From contig JAHXIO010000003.1 of NCBI GenBank assembly GCA_025655595.1, positions 124,001 through 188,000 of the forward strand: a DNA stretch of 64,000 bases, read 5' to 3'. Shown here in pieces: positions 33,601-42,137 of this stretch. The position numbers and the translations under genes were made by a program. Origin of the DNA: Candidatus Thiodiazotropha sp. (ex Monitilora ramsayi) (GTDB lineage Bacteria > Pseudomonadota > Gammaproteobacteria > Chromatiales > Chromatiaceae). The notes below the pieces were generated by a model that made no database searches, had not been told where the DNA came from, and worked only from the letters and a program-made list of their open reading frames with translations. Position 1 is the first letter of the stretch; each line of letters starts with the position of its first letter.

Positions 33601-34411
33601 ATCCCTCCTGAGTCCGCCCATCAGTATGGCCTGGTCCGGTATCGTAGGGCAGGCCACCTCGGAGCTGCAGCAGGAATGGAGCTCATCAGTCGTTCGACCC
33701 TATAAAAAGCTGATATCAGGCAAGTTCCCTTTCACTGCCACAGGTGACGACGCAGCATTGGCAGACGTTGCGGAGTTCTACCATCCACAGGAGGGCATAT
33801 TGTGGAAATTCGCCAACGAGCGTTTGTCACCCTACCTGCGCAAGACTTCTCGGGGGTGGGTGCCACGTCGCTGGTTGGGGGTAGGAGCAAATTTTTCCAG
33901 GGATTTTCTGCGGGGATTGAGCGAAGCGCAGAAGATTACCGATGCCCTCTATACCAACAAGAACGAAAAACCCAATATGACCTTTTATTTGCAACCCGAT
34001 CCCAGTTCTGACTTGCGTGAGATGCAGATCGAGTCAAATGGTCAGTTGTTTCGTTATCGTAACGGACCACAGGTGTGGCAGCGCTTTGACTGGCCGGGTG
34101 ATATGAATCAGATCGGAGCCCGCGTCATGGGTGTTGCCGATCATGGGCGTGCGGTGGGAGAGCTAAGAGCGGACGGCCCCTGGGGTCTGTTCCATCTTTT
34201 GAAACTGGCTGACATATCAAAGGTTGGCAACAGTACCCACTATAAGACGAGTTGGGATCTGCCCGCCTCGGATGGAGGAACTGTCCGCGTGGCGTTCAAA
34301 CTGAGAGCAGACCGCCAGGACAATATTTTTAATTTCAAATTGATCAACTCGTTCAGACTGCCAATGTCACTGTTTAAAAACGGAAGATCGTCAAGGATAG
34401 CGGCATACTGA
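30638..34411 (+). CDS. tssM: T6SS inner-membrane protein TssM (IcmF/VasK)
   Basis: 1257 aa. Two N-terminal TM helices (TVIGLFVVISLIWFAG; LAIIGAIAIIALAVWLV) and a third near residue 450 (AAVLLSLLVVGGAYLLF). The cytoplasmic NTPase domain keeps Walker A (GPSAAGKST) and a Walker B-like region (AVFLDTAGRY). The periplasmic part has the IcmF-related and VasK C-terminal domains (NPNMTFYLQPD; PWGLFHLLKLADIS). A ~70-residue acidic, low-complexity stretch (about residues 730-800, 32826-33030) interrupts the periplasmic domain and looks like a disordered linker absent from typical TssM. Confidence 0.96.
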   Translation: MHSILSLVQRYLLSRAGSTVIGLFVVISLIWFAGPSLGLTSVVYRLAIIGAIAIIALAVWLVRRIIASRRGARLQDELSAQGDSKAASKKLEIQLLKEKMNEAITSLKSSELGARYRGNAALYALPWYMIIGPSAAGKSTLLRQSGLDFPYASDDDIHIQGYGGTRNCDWWFSDQAVFLDTAGRYTTEDDDRDEWLAFLGMLRKHRKKMPVNGVLVAVSLAELLTTDREGLDWHVKVIRNRISELIQQLGMVFPVYLVFTKSDLLHGFEAFFEDLSEQERNQVWGAYLYDKQEEADEVSDVFEHNLNNLYTRLCDMRLRKVSMQRNLKRKSDLFDFPSQFGAAAEKLNEFINLLFKDNPYQETPQFAGVYFTSAIQEGTPIERVIGNLRQAFGFAKEGDISGSGKQRPFFIKNLFTDVIFQIQGGAKANRKKLSWDKGLRTAAVLLSLLVVGGAYLLFSGSYATNVYLLNQGVALAQQTSAEITGQASTVKQRYAAVVNLYRHLEKMETIDEDLPWVKQVALYQANEQMTQLQRIIDESLYLAYWVPATQAVEHRLNGLSQRWQVSTDEVREQLRPTYYETLMLYLQLTRNEHFDYDVALKATTEIWQRLVFDDKAPGEEDLKILKLLSRLYLEPRREKHEMQLPSDERLIAQAREQLHTVPDPNRLYALLLSKGGAEWLELSIKNFVTGEGKVYLTSNKTIPGIYSSEAWYRFAKSEIESMSNAFAHGDWVMEDTAAEGDQAVDGQALEENAQFGALESAGESTGSDVNATDDTSIAQVTEIAGDAVREEKPLKGDALAAYLEREIRSLYFKDYGGYWMAFLASFKYQLPKDLADKSMALMHLSSEDGPIAQISTVIADNTRLYETRPVTIKSVEQADGENLSVEHAVAKPKAVAELADLFSDLQRFSVPEGDSPISQPVSDYLEALSQVYGEVDGLAASVDVKRDSERFAAALLSGRSSRPSISKAWVVTTTLVNSVKKPARPILKSLLSPPISMAWSGIVGQATSELQQEWSSSVVRPYKKLISGKFPFTATGDDAALADVAEFYHPQEGILWKFANERLSPYLRKTSRGWVPRRWLGVGANFSRDFLRGLSEAQKITDALYTNKNEKPNMTFYLQPDPSSDLREMQIESNGQLFRYRNGPQVWQRFDWPGDMNQIGARVMGVADHGRAVGELRADGPWGLFHLLKLADISKVGNSTHYKTSWDLPASDGGTVRVAFKLRADRQDNIFNFKLINSFRLPMSLFKNGRSSRIAAY

Positions 34412-34413
34412 TC

Positions 34414-35430
34414 ATGTTTGGATTTCTCAAGCACAACAAGCAGATTCAGGAACCGGCACCGGTTCCAAAAGCCGGTTGCTTTGGGAAACTGCCAATCTAT
34501 GATGAATTCATACGATATAACGTCAAAGGACGTTCAATCCTCGAGTTGGATGAGTGGATTCAGCAGGGCTTCTCCCACCACAGTCGTGCTCTACAGACAG
34601 GGCTGCGTAAGCCGGAGCTCCATAGCTACACCTATCACTTCGTCTTTACCGGAAGTGGAGAGAGCCATTCCTCAGTAATCGGCACAATGATGGGGAGTCG
34701 TGACAAGAGTGGACGACAGTATCCTTTCATCTTGTTCAAGATGCTGTCGAGCCAAGACACAGCAGCGCTAAGCTCAACGCTTCCTTGCGCCTACCGCACA
34801 TTTTTCGACAGCGCTCTGAATGTGTGTTGTACAGACTGGAGTCTGCAACCGATCAATATGCTGAAAAAGCGTGTCGAAGTATTGAACGCGACAGGTAACT
34901 CGATAAGCAGAAGATATCTCATGGAGTCTGAGATCAATGCGCTGCAGGCCATCACCAAAGAGGAGTTCTGGCGTGACATGCTTGGTGAGTCGGCTCGTGA
35001 CTATGCTCCTGTCTACATGGAGATTATGAAAGAGCTGCTCGATACCGTGGTCAGAAAGTCGCCGCTCAGAACCTCATGGGGGATAGAGATTCCTCTGCCG
35101 GCCAATGAGAGAACCCATATACATGTGTCATTTTGGGTACGAGCTGCGGACGCCGTACTTGGTAGCTGGGGATGGCGTCCTCACTACATTTGGGGAGATA
35201 TCAAAGACGGTGGTCAACAATCGCTCTATCTGTTCTTTAGACCGATAAGCCCTATATTCCTCACCCATCTGTTGGGGCATCGCGTCGATAACGGCGTACT
35301 GATCAACCTGGAACAGGAGTGCAAAGGGCAGTGCGATGTCAGCACGATGGCGCGAAAGATCGGTAATCCGGATGCACATGAGAGTATGGTGGTTGCATTC
35401 GATGATTGGTCCAGTTGGAGTCAAAACTGA
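34414..35430 (+). CDS. tagF: T6SS accessory protein TagF
   Basis: 338 aa, starting 2 bases after tssM. The N-terminal domain is classic TagF: PKAGCFGKLPIYDEFIRYNV, GMMGSRDKSGRQYPFILF. The ~100-residue C-terminus is less conserved. In systems with threonine phosphorylation TagF represses T6SS by binding Fha1. The kinase PpkA, phosphatase PppA and an FHA protein are not seen in this window, so here TagF may act independently or respond to regulators encoded elsewhere. Confidence 0.92.
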   Translation: MFGFLKHNKQIQEPAPVPKAGCFGKLPIYDEFIRYNVKGRSILELDEWIQQGFSHHSRALQTGLRKPELHSYTYHFVFTGSGESHSSVIGTMMGSRDKSGRQYPFILFKMLSSQDTAALSSTLPCAYRTFFDSALNVCCTDWSLQPINMLKKRVEVLNATGNSISRRYLMESEINALQAITKEEFWRDMLGESARDYAPVYMEIMKELLDTVVRKSPLRTSWGIEIPLPANERTHIHVSFWVRAADAVLGSWGWRPHYIWGDIKDGGQQSLYLFFRPISPIFLTHLLGHRVDNGVLINLEQECKGQCDVSTMARKIGNPDAHESMVVAFDDWSSWSQN

Positions 35431-36929
35431 TGGAAGGTGCATTGCAAACAAAGACGGATAGTGCTGCTGCATCTCCATTGGATGAACTGATGTTGCCGAT
35501 CGGAGACAACGGAGCGGGAGAGGATCCACGTTACGGAGATGACTTCAATGCGGTGAAGCTTGAGATCGATCGTCTCTCTGATACGGATTACGCTGAGGTG
35601 GTTCGTCTCTGCAAAAGAATTCTTCAGGAAGAATCAAAAGATCTTCGAGTAGCCGGATACTTTCTGATGGCTAAGATCTTTACAGAAGGATTCAACGGAT
35701 TGATAGAGGGAACGCAACTCTACCATGATCTGATCAAGCGGTATGGCTTAGACTGTCATCCGCAGCGCGAGATAGCTAAATTACAAGCCATTGGTTGGCT
35801 AAACAACGAAAAACTCGCCGCTTTCGTCAAGAAAATCAGCTTGGAAAATGATAGTGAACGGGCAGCAATTTCCGGGTTAAAAGCGCTGATTGAATCGCTG
35901 AACAGCGAAATCATCTCTCTCCACGGTAGCGAGGCGATGACATGGACGTCACTGAACCCATGGGTTGAGAAAAACCAGCCTTCCGATCCAGAAGTGCCTG
36001 TGGCGGTTTCCGATAATGCCGTTGAAACTTTACAGATGGTTCCTGCAGACGTAATGGAAATTACCAGCGAACTCTCTTTCACTCGAACAGCGGAAGATTT
36101 GCTCTCCTATTTGGTAAAGAGCGGTGATTGGCAACGCCTTGTCGCTATGTCACGCGCCCTGAAATGGTCCTCTATGATTTTGCCTGCGAATGAGAATGGC
36201 AGAACAAAAATACAACCGCCGAGGGAACAGATCATCATTGAGACACAGGCGTCCGTTGAGTCAGATATTTCCGTTGAGAAACTGGCGGAGCTGGAATCAT
36301 GCTTCATGGAAACCGGTAGCCAATTTTATTTTGATCTGCAAAAGCAAGAGGTCGAAGTCGCCAATACCGTCGGCAGGCGCGATATAGCCAAACTCATAGA
36401 GGAGTATTTAAGACAGCTTGTGGATCGAGAGCCGGGATTGTTGCACCTCACCTACAGTGACGGTACTCCATTTGCCAGCGAGCCGACACGCCGGTGGATC
36501 AGTAATATGAAGACAGAACAGAAGTCTGATACGGACTGTCGATCAGACGAAAGTGATCTGCAAGTGAGACTGAATGAGTTGGTTGGCCAGGTGGGGTCAT
36601 CCGATTTGATTTCAGTCATCGATAAGATGGGGCAGATTGAACCTAGGGATCAATCAGAGGCATTTCGCATCGGTTTGACCAAAGTCGATCTCTGCATAAA
36701 CGCAGGTCGCGGTGATCTGGCGCTGCCATTGGCAGAACATCTTGAAATATTAGTGGAGAAATACAGATTACAGGAGTGGCATCAGCCGCTGGCCTTGTCG
36801 TTATGGGACAAGTTGTTGGTGATTCTGCAGAACAGTTCCGATGAAACACCAGCTGTCAGGAAAAGGATCGAAGAATTGAAGGGAAAGATATGCACCACGG
36901 ATTTGGGTTTTGCACTGAGAGCGTTCTAG
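35430..36929 (+). CDS. tssA: T6SS cap protein TssA (VasJ / VCA0119 type)
   Basis: 499 aa. The ATG at 35430 overlaps the tagF stop (TGATG) and is preferred to a GTG 24 bases earlier. The ImpA N-terminal domain includes SPLDELMLPIGDNGAGEDPRYGDDF and GYFLMAKIFTEGFNGLIEGTQLYHDL. The C-terminal VasJ-type domain includes ESCFMETGSQFYFDLQKQEVEV and EYLRQLVDREPGLLHLTYSDGTPFAS. TssA coordinates sheath polymerisation at the distal end. Confidence 0.92.
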   Translation: MEGALQTKTDSAAASPLDELMLPIGDNGAGEDPRYGDDFNAVKLEIDRLSDTDYAEVVRLCKRILQEESKDLRVAGYFLMAKIFTEGFNGLIEGTQLYHDLIKRYGLDCHPQREIAKLQAIGWLNNEKLAAFVKKISLENDSERAAISGLKALIESLNSEIISLHGSEAMTWTSLNPWVEKNQPSDPEVPVAVSDNAVETLQMVPADVMEITSELSFTRTAEDLLSYLVKSGDWQRLVAMSRALKWSSMILPANENGRTKIQPPREQIIIETQASVESDISVEKLAELESCFMETGSQFYFDLQKQEVEVANTVGRRDIAKLIEEYLRQLVDREPGLLHLTYSDGTPFASEPTRRWISNMKTEQKSDTDCRSDESDLQVRLNELVGQVGSSDLISVIDKMGQIEPRDQSEAFRIGLTKVDLCINAGRGDLALPLAEHLEILVEKYRLQEWHQPLALSLWDKLLVILQNSSDETPAVRKRIEELKGKICTTDLGFALRAF

Positions 36930-37034
36930 CTCTGTGACTGAACAACAGAGAGTAGAAAGTGCCGGATATCGCAGTTTGCGACAAAGTAATGACCGTGCCG
37001 ACTGTACGGTATGGATAGATAAGGAGAGCTGAAT

Positions 37035-37562
37035 ATGGCTGAGAGTTTTCAAAAAGAGATACCCAAGGCGCGTGTCAATATCACCCTGGATGTGGAGGCG
37101 GGAGGTGCGAAGAAGAAGCTTGAGTTGCCCATGAAGCTACTTGTGATGGGTGACTTCAGTAACGGCAAGACGAAAGGGCGTGTTGCGGAGCGCGAACGTA
37201 TCAATATTAACAAGGACAATTTTGAATTGGTCATGAGCAATCTTGCACCCAAGCTTGATTTTCATGTTGAGAACAAGATGAATGATGACGGAAACGACAT
37301 TCATGTTCAGTTGGGGGTAGACTCCATCAAGTCGCTCGATCCCGAGGTCGTGGCAGAGCAGATACCCGAGCTTCACAAGATGCTTGCCATGCGTAATCTG
37401 TTGAAGGATTTACGATCGAACATACTCGATAACGGAAGCCTCAGAAGAGAACTGGAGAAGATTGTCAACAATCGTCCTGACCTGCTGGACCTTAAGGAAA
37501 AACTAGACGAACTGGTTGCCGATTCCGATGGCCAGCAAGACTCACCAAAAATCGATGCATGA
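37035..37562 (+). CDS. tssB: T6SS contractile sheath small subunit TssB
   Basis: 175 aa with SD AAGGAGAG 8 bases before the ATG. It follows the conserved TssB order: RVNITLDVEAGGAKKKLELP, KLLVMGDFSNG, RININKDNFELVM, VQLGVDSIKSLDPE and a helical C-terminus. With TssC it forms the sheath that contracts to push the Hcp tube. The C-terminal helix is the part ClpV recognises in the TssC/TssB complex. Confidence 0.96.
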   Translation: MAESFQKEIPKARVNITLDVEAGGAKKKLELPMKLLVMGDFSNGKTKGRVAERERININKDNFELVMSNLAPKLDFHVENKMNDDGNDIHVQLGVDSIKSLDPEVVAEQIPELHKMLAMRNLLKDLRSNILDNGSLRRELEKIVNNRPDLLDLKEKLDELVADSDGQQDSPKIDA

Positions 37563-37625
37563 TCGATACGAGTCAATTTGTTCAGGCGTAATGCCTCTCA
37601 CACATTAAGATTATGGAGCGGAACA

Positions 37626-39158
37626 ATGGCAATCCAGGAATTAACCTCCACACCTGACAAGCAGAAAATACACGAAGAGCAGACCGGTAGTTACGAGCGA
37701 CTTTGTGATCTGGTGCATGTCAGTCCGATAGAAGACAAAATCCAACTCGATTCCTTTCGTCATGTCAATAAGATGGCGGAAGTGTCGCTCAATGAGCGCC
37801 TGACGGCGGCCCTGAGTGTCTTTTTGGATCTGGCCTCAGCGGAAGAGAGTGTATCGGAGAAGATCGACAAGACCCTTCTCGATCACTACATCGGAAAGAT
37901 CGACGAGATTATCGGTTCGCAACTCGATGCTGTTCTTCACCACCCAAAATTCCAGGAGGTAGAGAGTGCGTGGCGAGGCCTTAAGTTTCTCATCGACCGC
38001 TGTGATTTTCGCAGTAACATCAAAGTTGAGCTACTTGATGTGAGCAAGGATGATCTGCAAAACGATTTCGAAGACTCTCCGGAAACCACCCAGTCGGGTC
38101 TCTATCGGCACATCTATACTCAGGAGTACGACACACCCGGTGGTGAGCCCATCACTGCCATGGTCTCTAATTACGAATTCGGGCGAGAGGCGCCTGATGT
38201 AGCACTCCTCTCTGAGATCGCCAGAGTGGCCGCTGCGGCCCATTGTCCCTTCCTGGGTTCTGTCGGTTCCAAGTTCTTCGATAAGGAGTCGATCGAAGAG
38301 GTGCCGAAGATTCAGGATGTCTCCAGCTACATGGAGCGTGCTGAGTATATTCGTTGGAAATCATTCCGTGATTCTGAAGATTCGAGATATGTCGGCCTGG
38401 TCATGCCCCGCTTCCTTCTGCGCCATCCCTATGGCGAAGAGAATCCTGTTCGGGGTTTTCAATACTCGGAAGATGTGAAACGAGAGGGCCATGAAAACTA
38501 CCTCTGGGGCAATGCCACTTTCTCCTTTGCAGCCAATATGGCGGAAAGCTTCAAGAAACATGGATGGACCGTCAATATCAGGGGTCCAGAGGCAGGCGGA
38601 AAGGTGGAGAGCCTGCCGATTCACCACTATGACGTGGGTAAGGGTAAACAGGCGAAGATACCAACCGAGGTGATTATCTCTGAGACGCAGGAAGTTGCTT
38701 TCGCCAATCAGGGATTTATTCCGCTCAGCTACTACAAAAACAGTGACTACGCCTGCTTCTTCTCGGCAAACTCGACCCAGAAGCCGACAGAGTATTCAAC
38801 GGACGACGCGACAGCCAACAGCCGCATCAACTCGCGACTTCCCTATATCTTCCTGGTTTCGAGAATCTCGCACTATTTAAAAGTGCTGCAACGAGAGAAT
38901 ATCGGCTCCAGTAAGACTCGGCAGGAGCTTGAAAACGAGCTGAACGACTGGCTGCAGGGCCTGGTGACGAAAATGACCAATCCGGATGCAGCCCTGATCG
39001 CGACTCATCCATTGCGTGATGCCGAGATCAAAGTGGAGGAGATTCCGGAGAATCCAGGATACTACCGCGTAAGTCTCTTTGTTGTTCCGCATTTCCAGAT
39101 TGAAGGTGTCGATGTGCGCCTGTCGCTGGTGGCGAAAATGCCGACGACACAAAACTAA
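37626..39158 (+). CDS. tssC: T6SS contractile sheath large subunit TssC
   Basis: 510 aa from the ATG at 37626 (SD GGAG 9 bases upstream). The frame is open a further 16 codons but the shorter start matches the family. Blocks: VESAWRGLKFLIDRCDFRSN, GEPITAMVSNYEFGRE, APFL-like AHCPFLGSVG, RDSEDSRYVGLVMPRFLLRHPYG, ENYLWGNATFSFAANM and SRISHYLKVLQRENIGS. Full length, no oddities. Confidence 0.96.
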   Translation: MAIQELTSTPDKQKIHEEQTGSYERLCDLVHVSPIEDKIQLDSFRHVNKMAEVSLNERLTAALSVFLDLASAEESVSEKIDKTLLDHYIGKIDEIIGSQLDAVLHHPKFQEVESAWRGLKFLIDRCDFRSNIKVELLDVSKDDLQNDFEDSPETTQSGLYRHIYTQEYDTPGGEPITAMVSNYEFGREAPDVALLSEIARVAAAAHCPFLGSVGSKFFDKESIEEVPKIQDVSSYMERAEYIRWKSFRDSEDSRYVGLVMPRFLLRHPYGEENPVRGFQYSEDVKREGHENYLWGNATFSFAANMAESFKKHGWTVNIRGPEAGGKVESLPIHHYDVGKGKQAKIPTEVIISETQEVAFANQGFIPLSYYKNSDYACFFSANSTQKPTEYSTDDATANSRINSRLPYIFLVSRISHYLKVLQRENIGSSKTRQELENELNDWLQGLVTKMTNPDAALIATHPLRDAEIKVEEIPENPGYYRVSLFVVPHFQIEGVDVRLSLVAKMPTTQN

Positions 39159-39175
39159 CGCTTACATACGAGATG

Positions 39176-39203
39176 GCGATAGTTGCGTGTCTTCAGCTAT
39201 CGC
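39176..39203 (+). other. Inverted repeat downstream of tssC
   Basis: GCGATAG ... CTATCGC, a perfect 7-bp stem with a 14-base loop, 17 bases past the tssC stop. It is the first of three hairpins surrounding hcp. Confidence 0.5.
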
Positions 39204-39288
39204 TGGACAGACCCGTGATTTTTTTCGCTCATATGAGCAACCGGCTGCAATAAAGCAGAAAGCGAGGCACTGACGCCTCTAACTCAGT

Positions 39289-39320
39289 CGTGTTTATTTT
39301 ATGCCGATAAACACGTTTTT
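39289..39320 (+). terminator. Intrinsic terminator between tssC and hcp
   Basis: CGTGTTTAT-N9-ATAAACACG is a perfect 9-bp stem directly followed by TTTTT. It ends only 31 bases before the hcp ATG, leaving no room for a promoter between them. It may therefore be a leaky attenuator or a processing and stability stem that separates hcp expression from tssBC. Confidence 0.7.
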
Positions 39321-39350
39321 AATTTGGAACTTAACCTTAGGGAGAAGTAA

Positions 39351-39836
39351 ATGGCAATTCCTGCGTATATGTGGATCAAAGATGATCAAGGTGCAGCGAT
39401 TGATGGAGCAGTAACGGTGTCCGGTAGACAGGGAAGTGTGGAAGTTCTGCACTTCGATCATGAAATCCGTATTCCCACGGATTCCGACACTGGTGCACTG
39501 ACAGGAACTCGCAAACACGAACCCTTCAAGATCACCAAGTCATTTGACAGCTCCTCGCCCTATCTCTACAAAGCGTGCAGCAATGGTCAGACTTTGAAGG
39601 AACTTGAACTGCGTTGGTATCGTATTGATGACACGGGTACCGAGCGTGAGTATTTTCGTCACCGCCTTGAGGATGTGAAGATCACCAAGGTTAGTCCCGT
39701 TATGCACAATGTAAAGGATATCGATAAAGAACGTTATCCTCACCTCGAGGAGGTTTCCATGCGTTACGGTCGTATCACATGGACCTATGTGGATGGGAAC
39801 ATAGAATTTACCGACTCCTGGAACGACGGTCGGTAG
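39351..39836 (+). CDS. hcp: T6SS tube protein Hcp (TssD)
   Basis: 161 aa with SD AGGGAG 8 bases before the ATG. Typical Hcp: AIPAYMWIKDDQG, SVEVLHFDHEIRIPTDSDTG, LTGTRKHEPFKITKSFDSSSPYLYKA, ELRWYRIDDTGTEREYFRHRLEDVKI and EEVSMRYGRITWTYVDG. Hexamers stack into the expelled tube and also chaperone small effectors. Strong hairpins on both sides suggest that its mRNA is handled separately, as expected for the most abundant part. Confidence 0.96.
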   Translation: MAIPAYMWIKDDQGAAIDGAVTVSGRQGSVEVLHFDHEIRIPTDSDTGALTGTRKHEPFKITKSFDSSSPYLYKACSNGQTLKELELRWYRIDDTGTEREYFRHRLEDVKITKVSPVMHNVKDIDKERYPHLEEVSMRYGRITWTYVDGNIEFTDSWNDGR

Positions 39837-39842
39837 ATGCTG

Positions 39843-39867
39843 ATGGCGGGGTGACTCACCCCGCCAT
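39843..39867 (+). terminator. Strong hairpin after hcp
   Basis: ATGGCGGGG-TGACTCA-CCCCGCCAT is a perfect 9-bp GC-rich stem (12 bp if the loop pairs) just past the hcp stop. The T-run is poor, so it is probably a leaky terminator or a 3' end protector. Confidence 0.6.
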
Positions 39868-39911
39868 TAGTTCAATTCTAAAAGTTTTAATATCTGAATT
39901 TAATTTAAGCG

Positions 39912-40343
39912 ATGAGTGAAACTCTAGGTTACGGTCTGTTCGAGGTCTTTACGCAAGAGTGGAAAGACAGGACTCCCATACACGTGATCAATGACGACCG
40001 GGTCATTGTCCGGAGCGTCCAGGATCATCTGTCGAGACTGCTCAATGCCAGGCAGGGGGTTCTTTCCCATCTGCCCGACTACGGCTTGCCCGATATCACC
40101 GAAGTGTATGCAGATCTTCCCTATACCGTTGGTGACCTGCGAATCGCCTTGGAGGATTGCATCAAGAAGTATGAACCTCGCATCGCGCATGTTGAAGTCG
40201 TCAGTCTGCCGGATGACAGGGCGAAAGGTGTCGTGATACTCGAGATCCGTGCCACGTTACTCAATGGTCGCAAGACCCGTTACACAACATATCTGAAGAG
40301 TGAAGGCGATGCCAAAGTCTTGCAGGGCTCAGATCATGGTTAA
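39912..40343 (+). CDS. tssE: T6SS baseplate protein TssE (gp25-like)
   Basis: 143 aa. The gp25/lysozyme-like fold is shown by SVQDHLSRLLNARQGVLSHLPDYGLPDI and LRIALEDCIKKYEPRIAHVEV, the latter holding the EPR-type motif of phage baseplate gp25. It connects the baseplate wedge to the first sheath ring. The SD is weak, and expression probably depends on read-through past the hcp hairpin. Confidence 0.95.
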   Translation: MSETLGYGLFEVFTQEWKDRTPIHVINDDRVIVRSVQDHLSRLLNARQGVLSHLPDYGLPDITEVYADLPYTVGDLRIALEDCIKKYEPRIAHVEVVSLPDDRAKGVVILEIRATLLNGRKTRYTTYLKSEGDAKVLQGSDHG

Positions 40344-40364
40344 GTTGTTTTGTCGGTTGGTGCT

Positions 40365-42137
40365 ATGAAAAGCTACTTTGACGCAGAGATGCGACTGCTG
40401 AACGAGGCGGCAATTGAATTTGCCAGGTCCTACCCTGAGCAGGCGAGTATGCTTAATCTGACAGAGGTAAGGGATCGAGACCCCTATATTGAGCGACTGT
40501 TGGAAGGTATGGCCTATCTCACCGCCCATATACGTAGTCGCATCGACGATGACGTGCCGGAGATCAGCCAAACACTGATACGGCAGATGTGGCCTCAGTT
40601 TATCCGCCCGTTTCCATCGTCAACCATTATCGAATTCTCAACTAAAATGAATCAGCTTGCCGCACCGGAGCGATGCAAGAAGGGGACAAGAATTCTGTCC
40701 GATCCGGTCGGTGAAGAGGCCGATGAAAAACGAAACATCCGGGAGGAAAAGCTCCAGTGTGAGTACAGGACAGTCAAGGATGTTGTCCTTAACCCCATTC
40801 GTATCAACCAGGCGGAGATAAAAGAGGTACTGGCTGGTGGCAGTCTTATCCAGCTCGACTTCGAGGTCGGCGCCAGTGCGGAGCTTGGAAATTTTGACCT
40901 GACAACCCTACCGCTCTATCTCAACGGCTATCCGATTCTCACCCTTGATCTCTGGTACTACTTGACCCAGCAATTAAACGCGGTCCGTCTGCGTCTGTCC
41001 GCATCACAGGGAGACGACGTGACCAATCTGGGCGGGCAGAGCTGTGTCACGCCGGCGCATATGGACCTTGATACCAGTGTGCTGCCGAAGTCGGGCCGCT
41101 CTTTCGTCGGTACCCATTTACTGCACGAGTATTTTTGCTTTCGTGAAAAGTTCCTCTTTATCAACCTTCACGGCCTCGGGCAGGTCGAGTGGCCGAAAGG
41201 ATGTAAAAAATTTACGCTGGAATTCCATGTCGACGGACAGCTTCCCGCTGACTACCGGATCGATGAAAAGACATTCCGTCTCCATTGCACACCTGCGGTC
41301 AATCTCTTCAAGGCGCAATCAGAGCCTGTGGTGATCGATCACCGAAGATCGGAGTATCGGGTCGTCGCCGATGTCAACTATCCAAACTCCCTCAATATCT
41401 ACAGCGTGGACAGCATCGAGAGTGTCGGTAGCACCAGTGGCGAACGCCATACCTATCACTCCATCCACGAGCTGAAAAGCCGATCGGGTTCACCTAGGCA
41501 CTATCACATCTCCAATCGCAAACGAAAACAGGGTGATGAGGAGACTTTCATATCCGTGGGCGGCATCTCACGCTTCGAAACCGAAACCTTGAGCTGTGAT
41601 ATTCATGCCTACAACGGACACTATCCACGGCGTTATCTGGTTGAGGGCAGTATTCGAAACGATTCGGAAAAGAACAATCAGCTCAAGGACTCCGTGGAAC
41701 TGACCAATATTTCACGCCCGACAGCCACGCATATGCCACCCGACGATATCGATTACCAATGGGGGGTGGTTGCACATCTGTCCTTGAACTATCAATCGAT
41801 TGCGGAACTGGACACTTTGAAACGCGTCCTCTCGCTCTATGAATGGACTGGCAGAAACGAAAACCTGCGCAAGATCGACGGCATCAAAGATGTCAATCTG
41901 GAGCTTTATCAGGAGATGTACCGTGGCGCACTCATGCGTGGCATGGAGATTAATCTCACGTTGCATGAGGGCAACTATGCGTCGATCGCCGATATCGCTC
42001 TCTTCGGACAGATATTGCATACCTTTTTCACACTGTACGCCAACATCAACACGGTGGTGCGTACCCGTGTCCATTGTCATCCATCAGGAAAGGAGTTGTC
42101 ATGGCAGCCGGCCCTGGGCGAAACCTCCCTGATGTGA
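40365..42137 (+). CDS. tssF: T6SS baseplate protein TssF
   Basis: 590 aa from the ATG at 40365 (an upstream TTG at 40350 is in frame but not needed). Opening YFDAEMRLLNEAAIEFARSYPEQASML is diagnostic. Later blocks: DPYIERLLEGMAYLTAHIRSRIDDDVPEISQTLI, LWPQF-like MWPQFIRPFPS and GLAFG-like ISRFETETLSCDIHAYNG. It forms the baseplate wedge with TssG. Its 3' end overlaps tssG by 37 bases. Confidence 0.95.
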   Translation: MKSYFDAEMRLLNEAAIEFARSYPEQASMLNLTEVRDRDPYIERLLEGMAYLTAHIRSRIDDDVPEISQTLIRQMWPQFIRPFPSSTIIEFSTKMNQLAAPERCKKGTRILSDPVGEEADEKRNIREEKLQCEYRTVKDVVLNPIRINQAEIKEVLAGGSLIQLDFEVGASAELGNFDLTTLPLYLNGYPILTLDLWYYLTQQLNAVRLRLSASQGDDVTNLGGQSCVTPAHMDLDTSVLPKSGRSFVGTHLLHEYFCFREKFLFINLHGLGQVEWPKGCKKFTLEFHVDGQLPADYRIDEKTFRLHCTPAVNLFKAQSEPVVIDHRRSEYRVVADVNYPNSLNIYSVDSIESVGSTSGERHTYHSIHELKSRSGSPRHYHISNRKRKQGDEETFISVGGISRFETETLSCDIHAYNGHYPRRYLVEGSIRNDSEKNNQLKDSVELTNISRPTATHMPPDDIDYQWGVVAHLSLNYQSIAELDTLKRVLSLYEWTGRNENLRKIDGIKDVNLELYQEMYRGALMRGMEINLTLHEGNYASIADIALFGQILHTFFTLYANINTVVRTRVHCHPSGKELSWQPALGETSLM

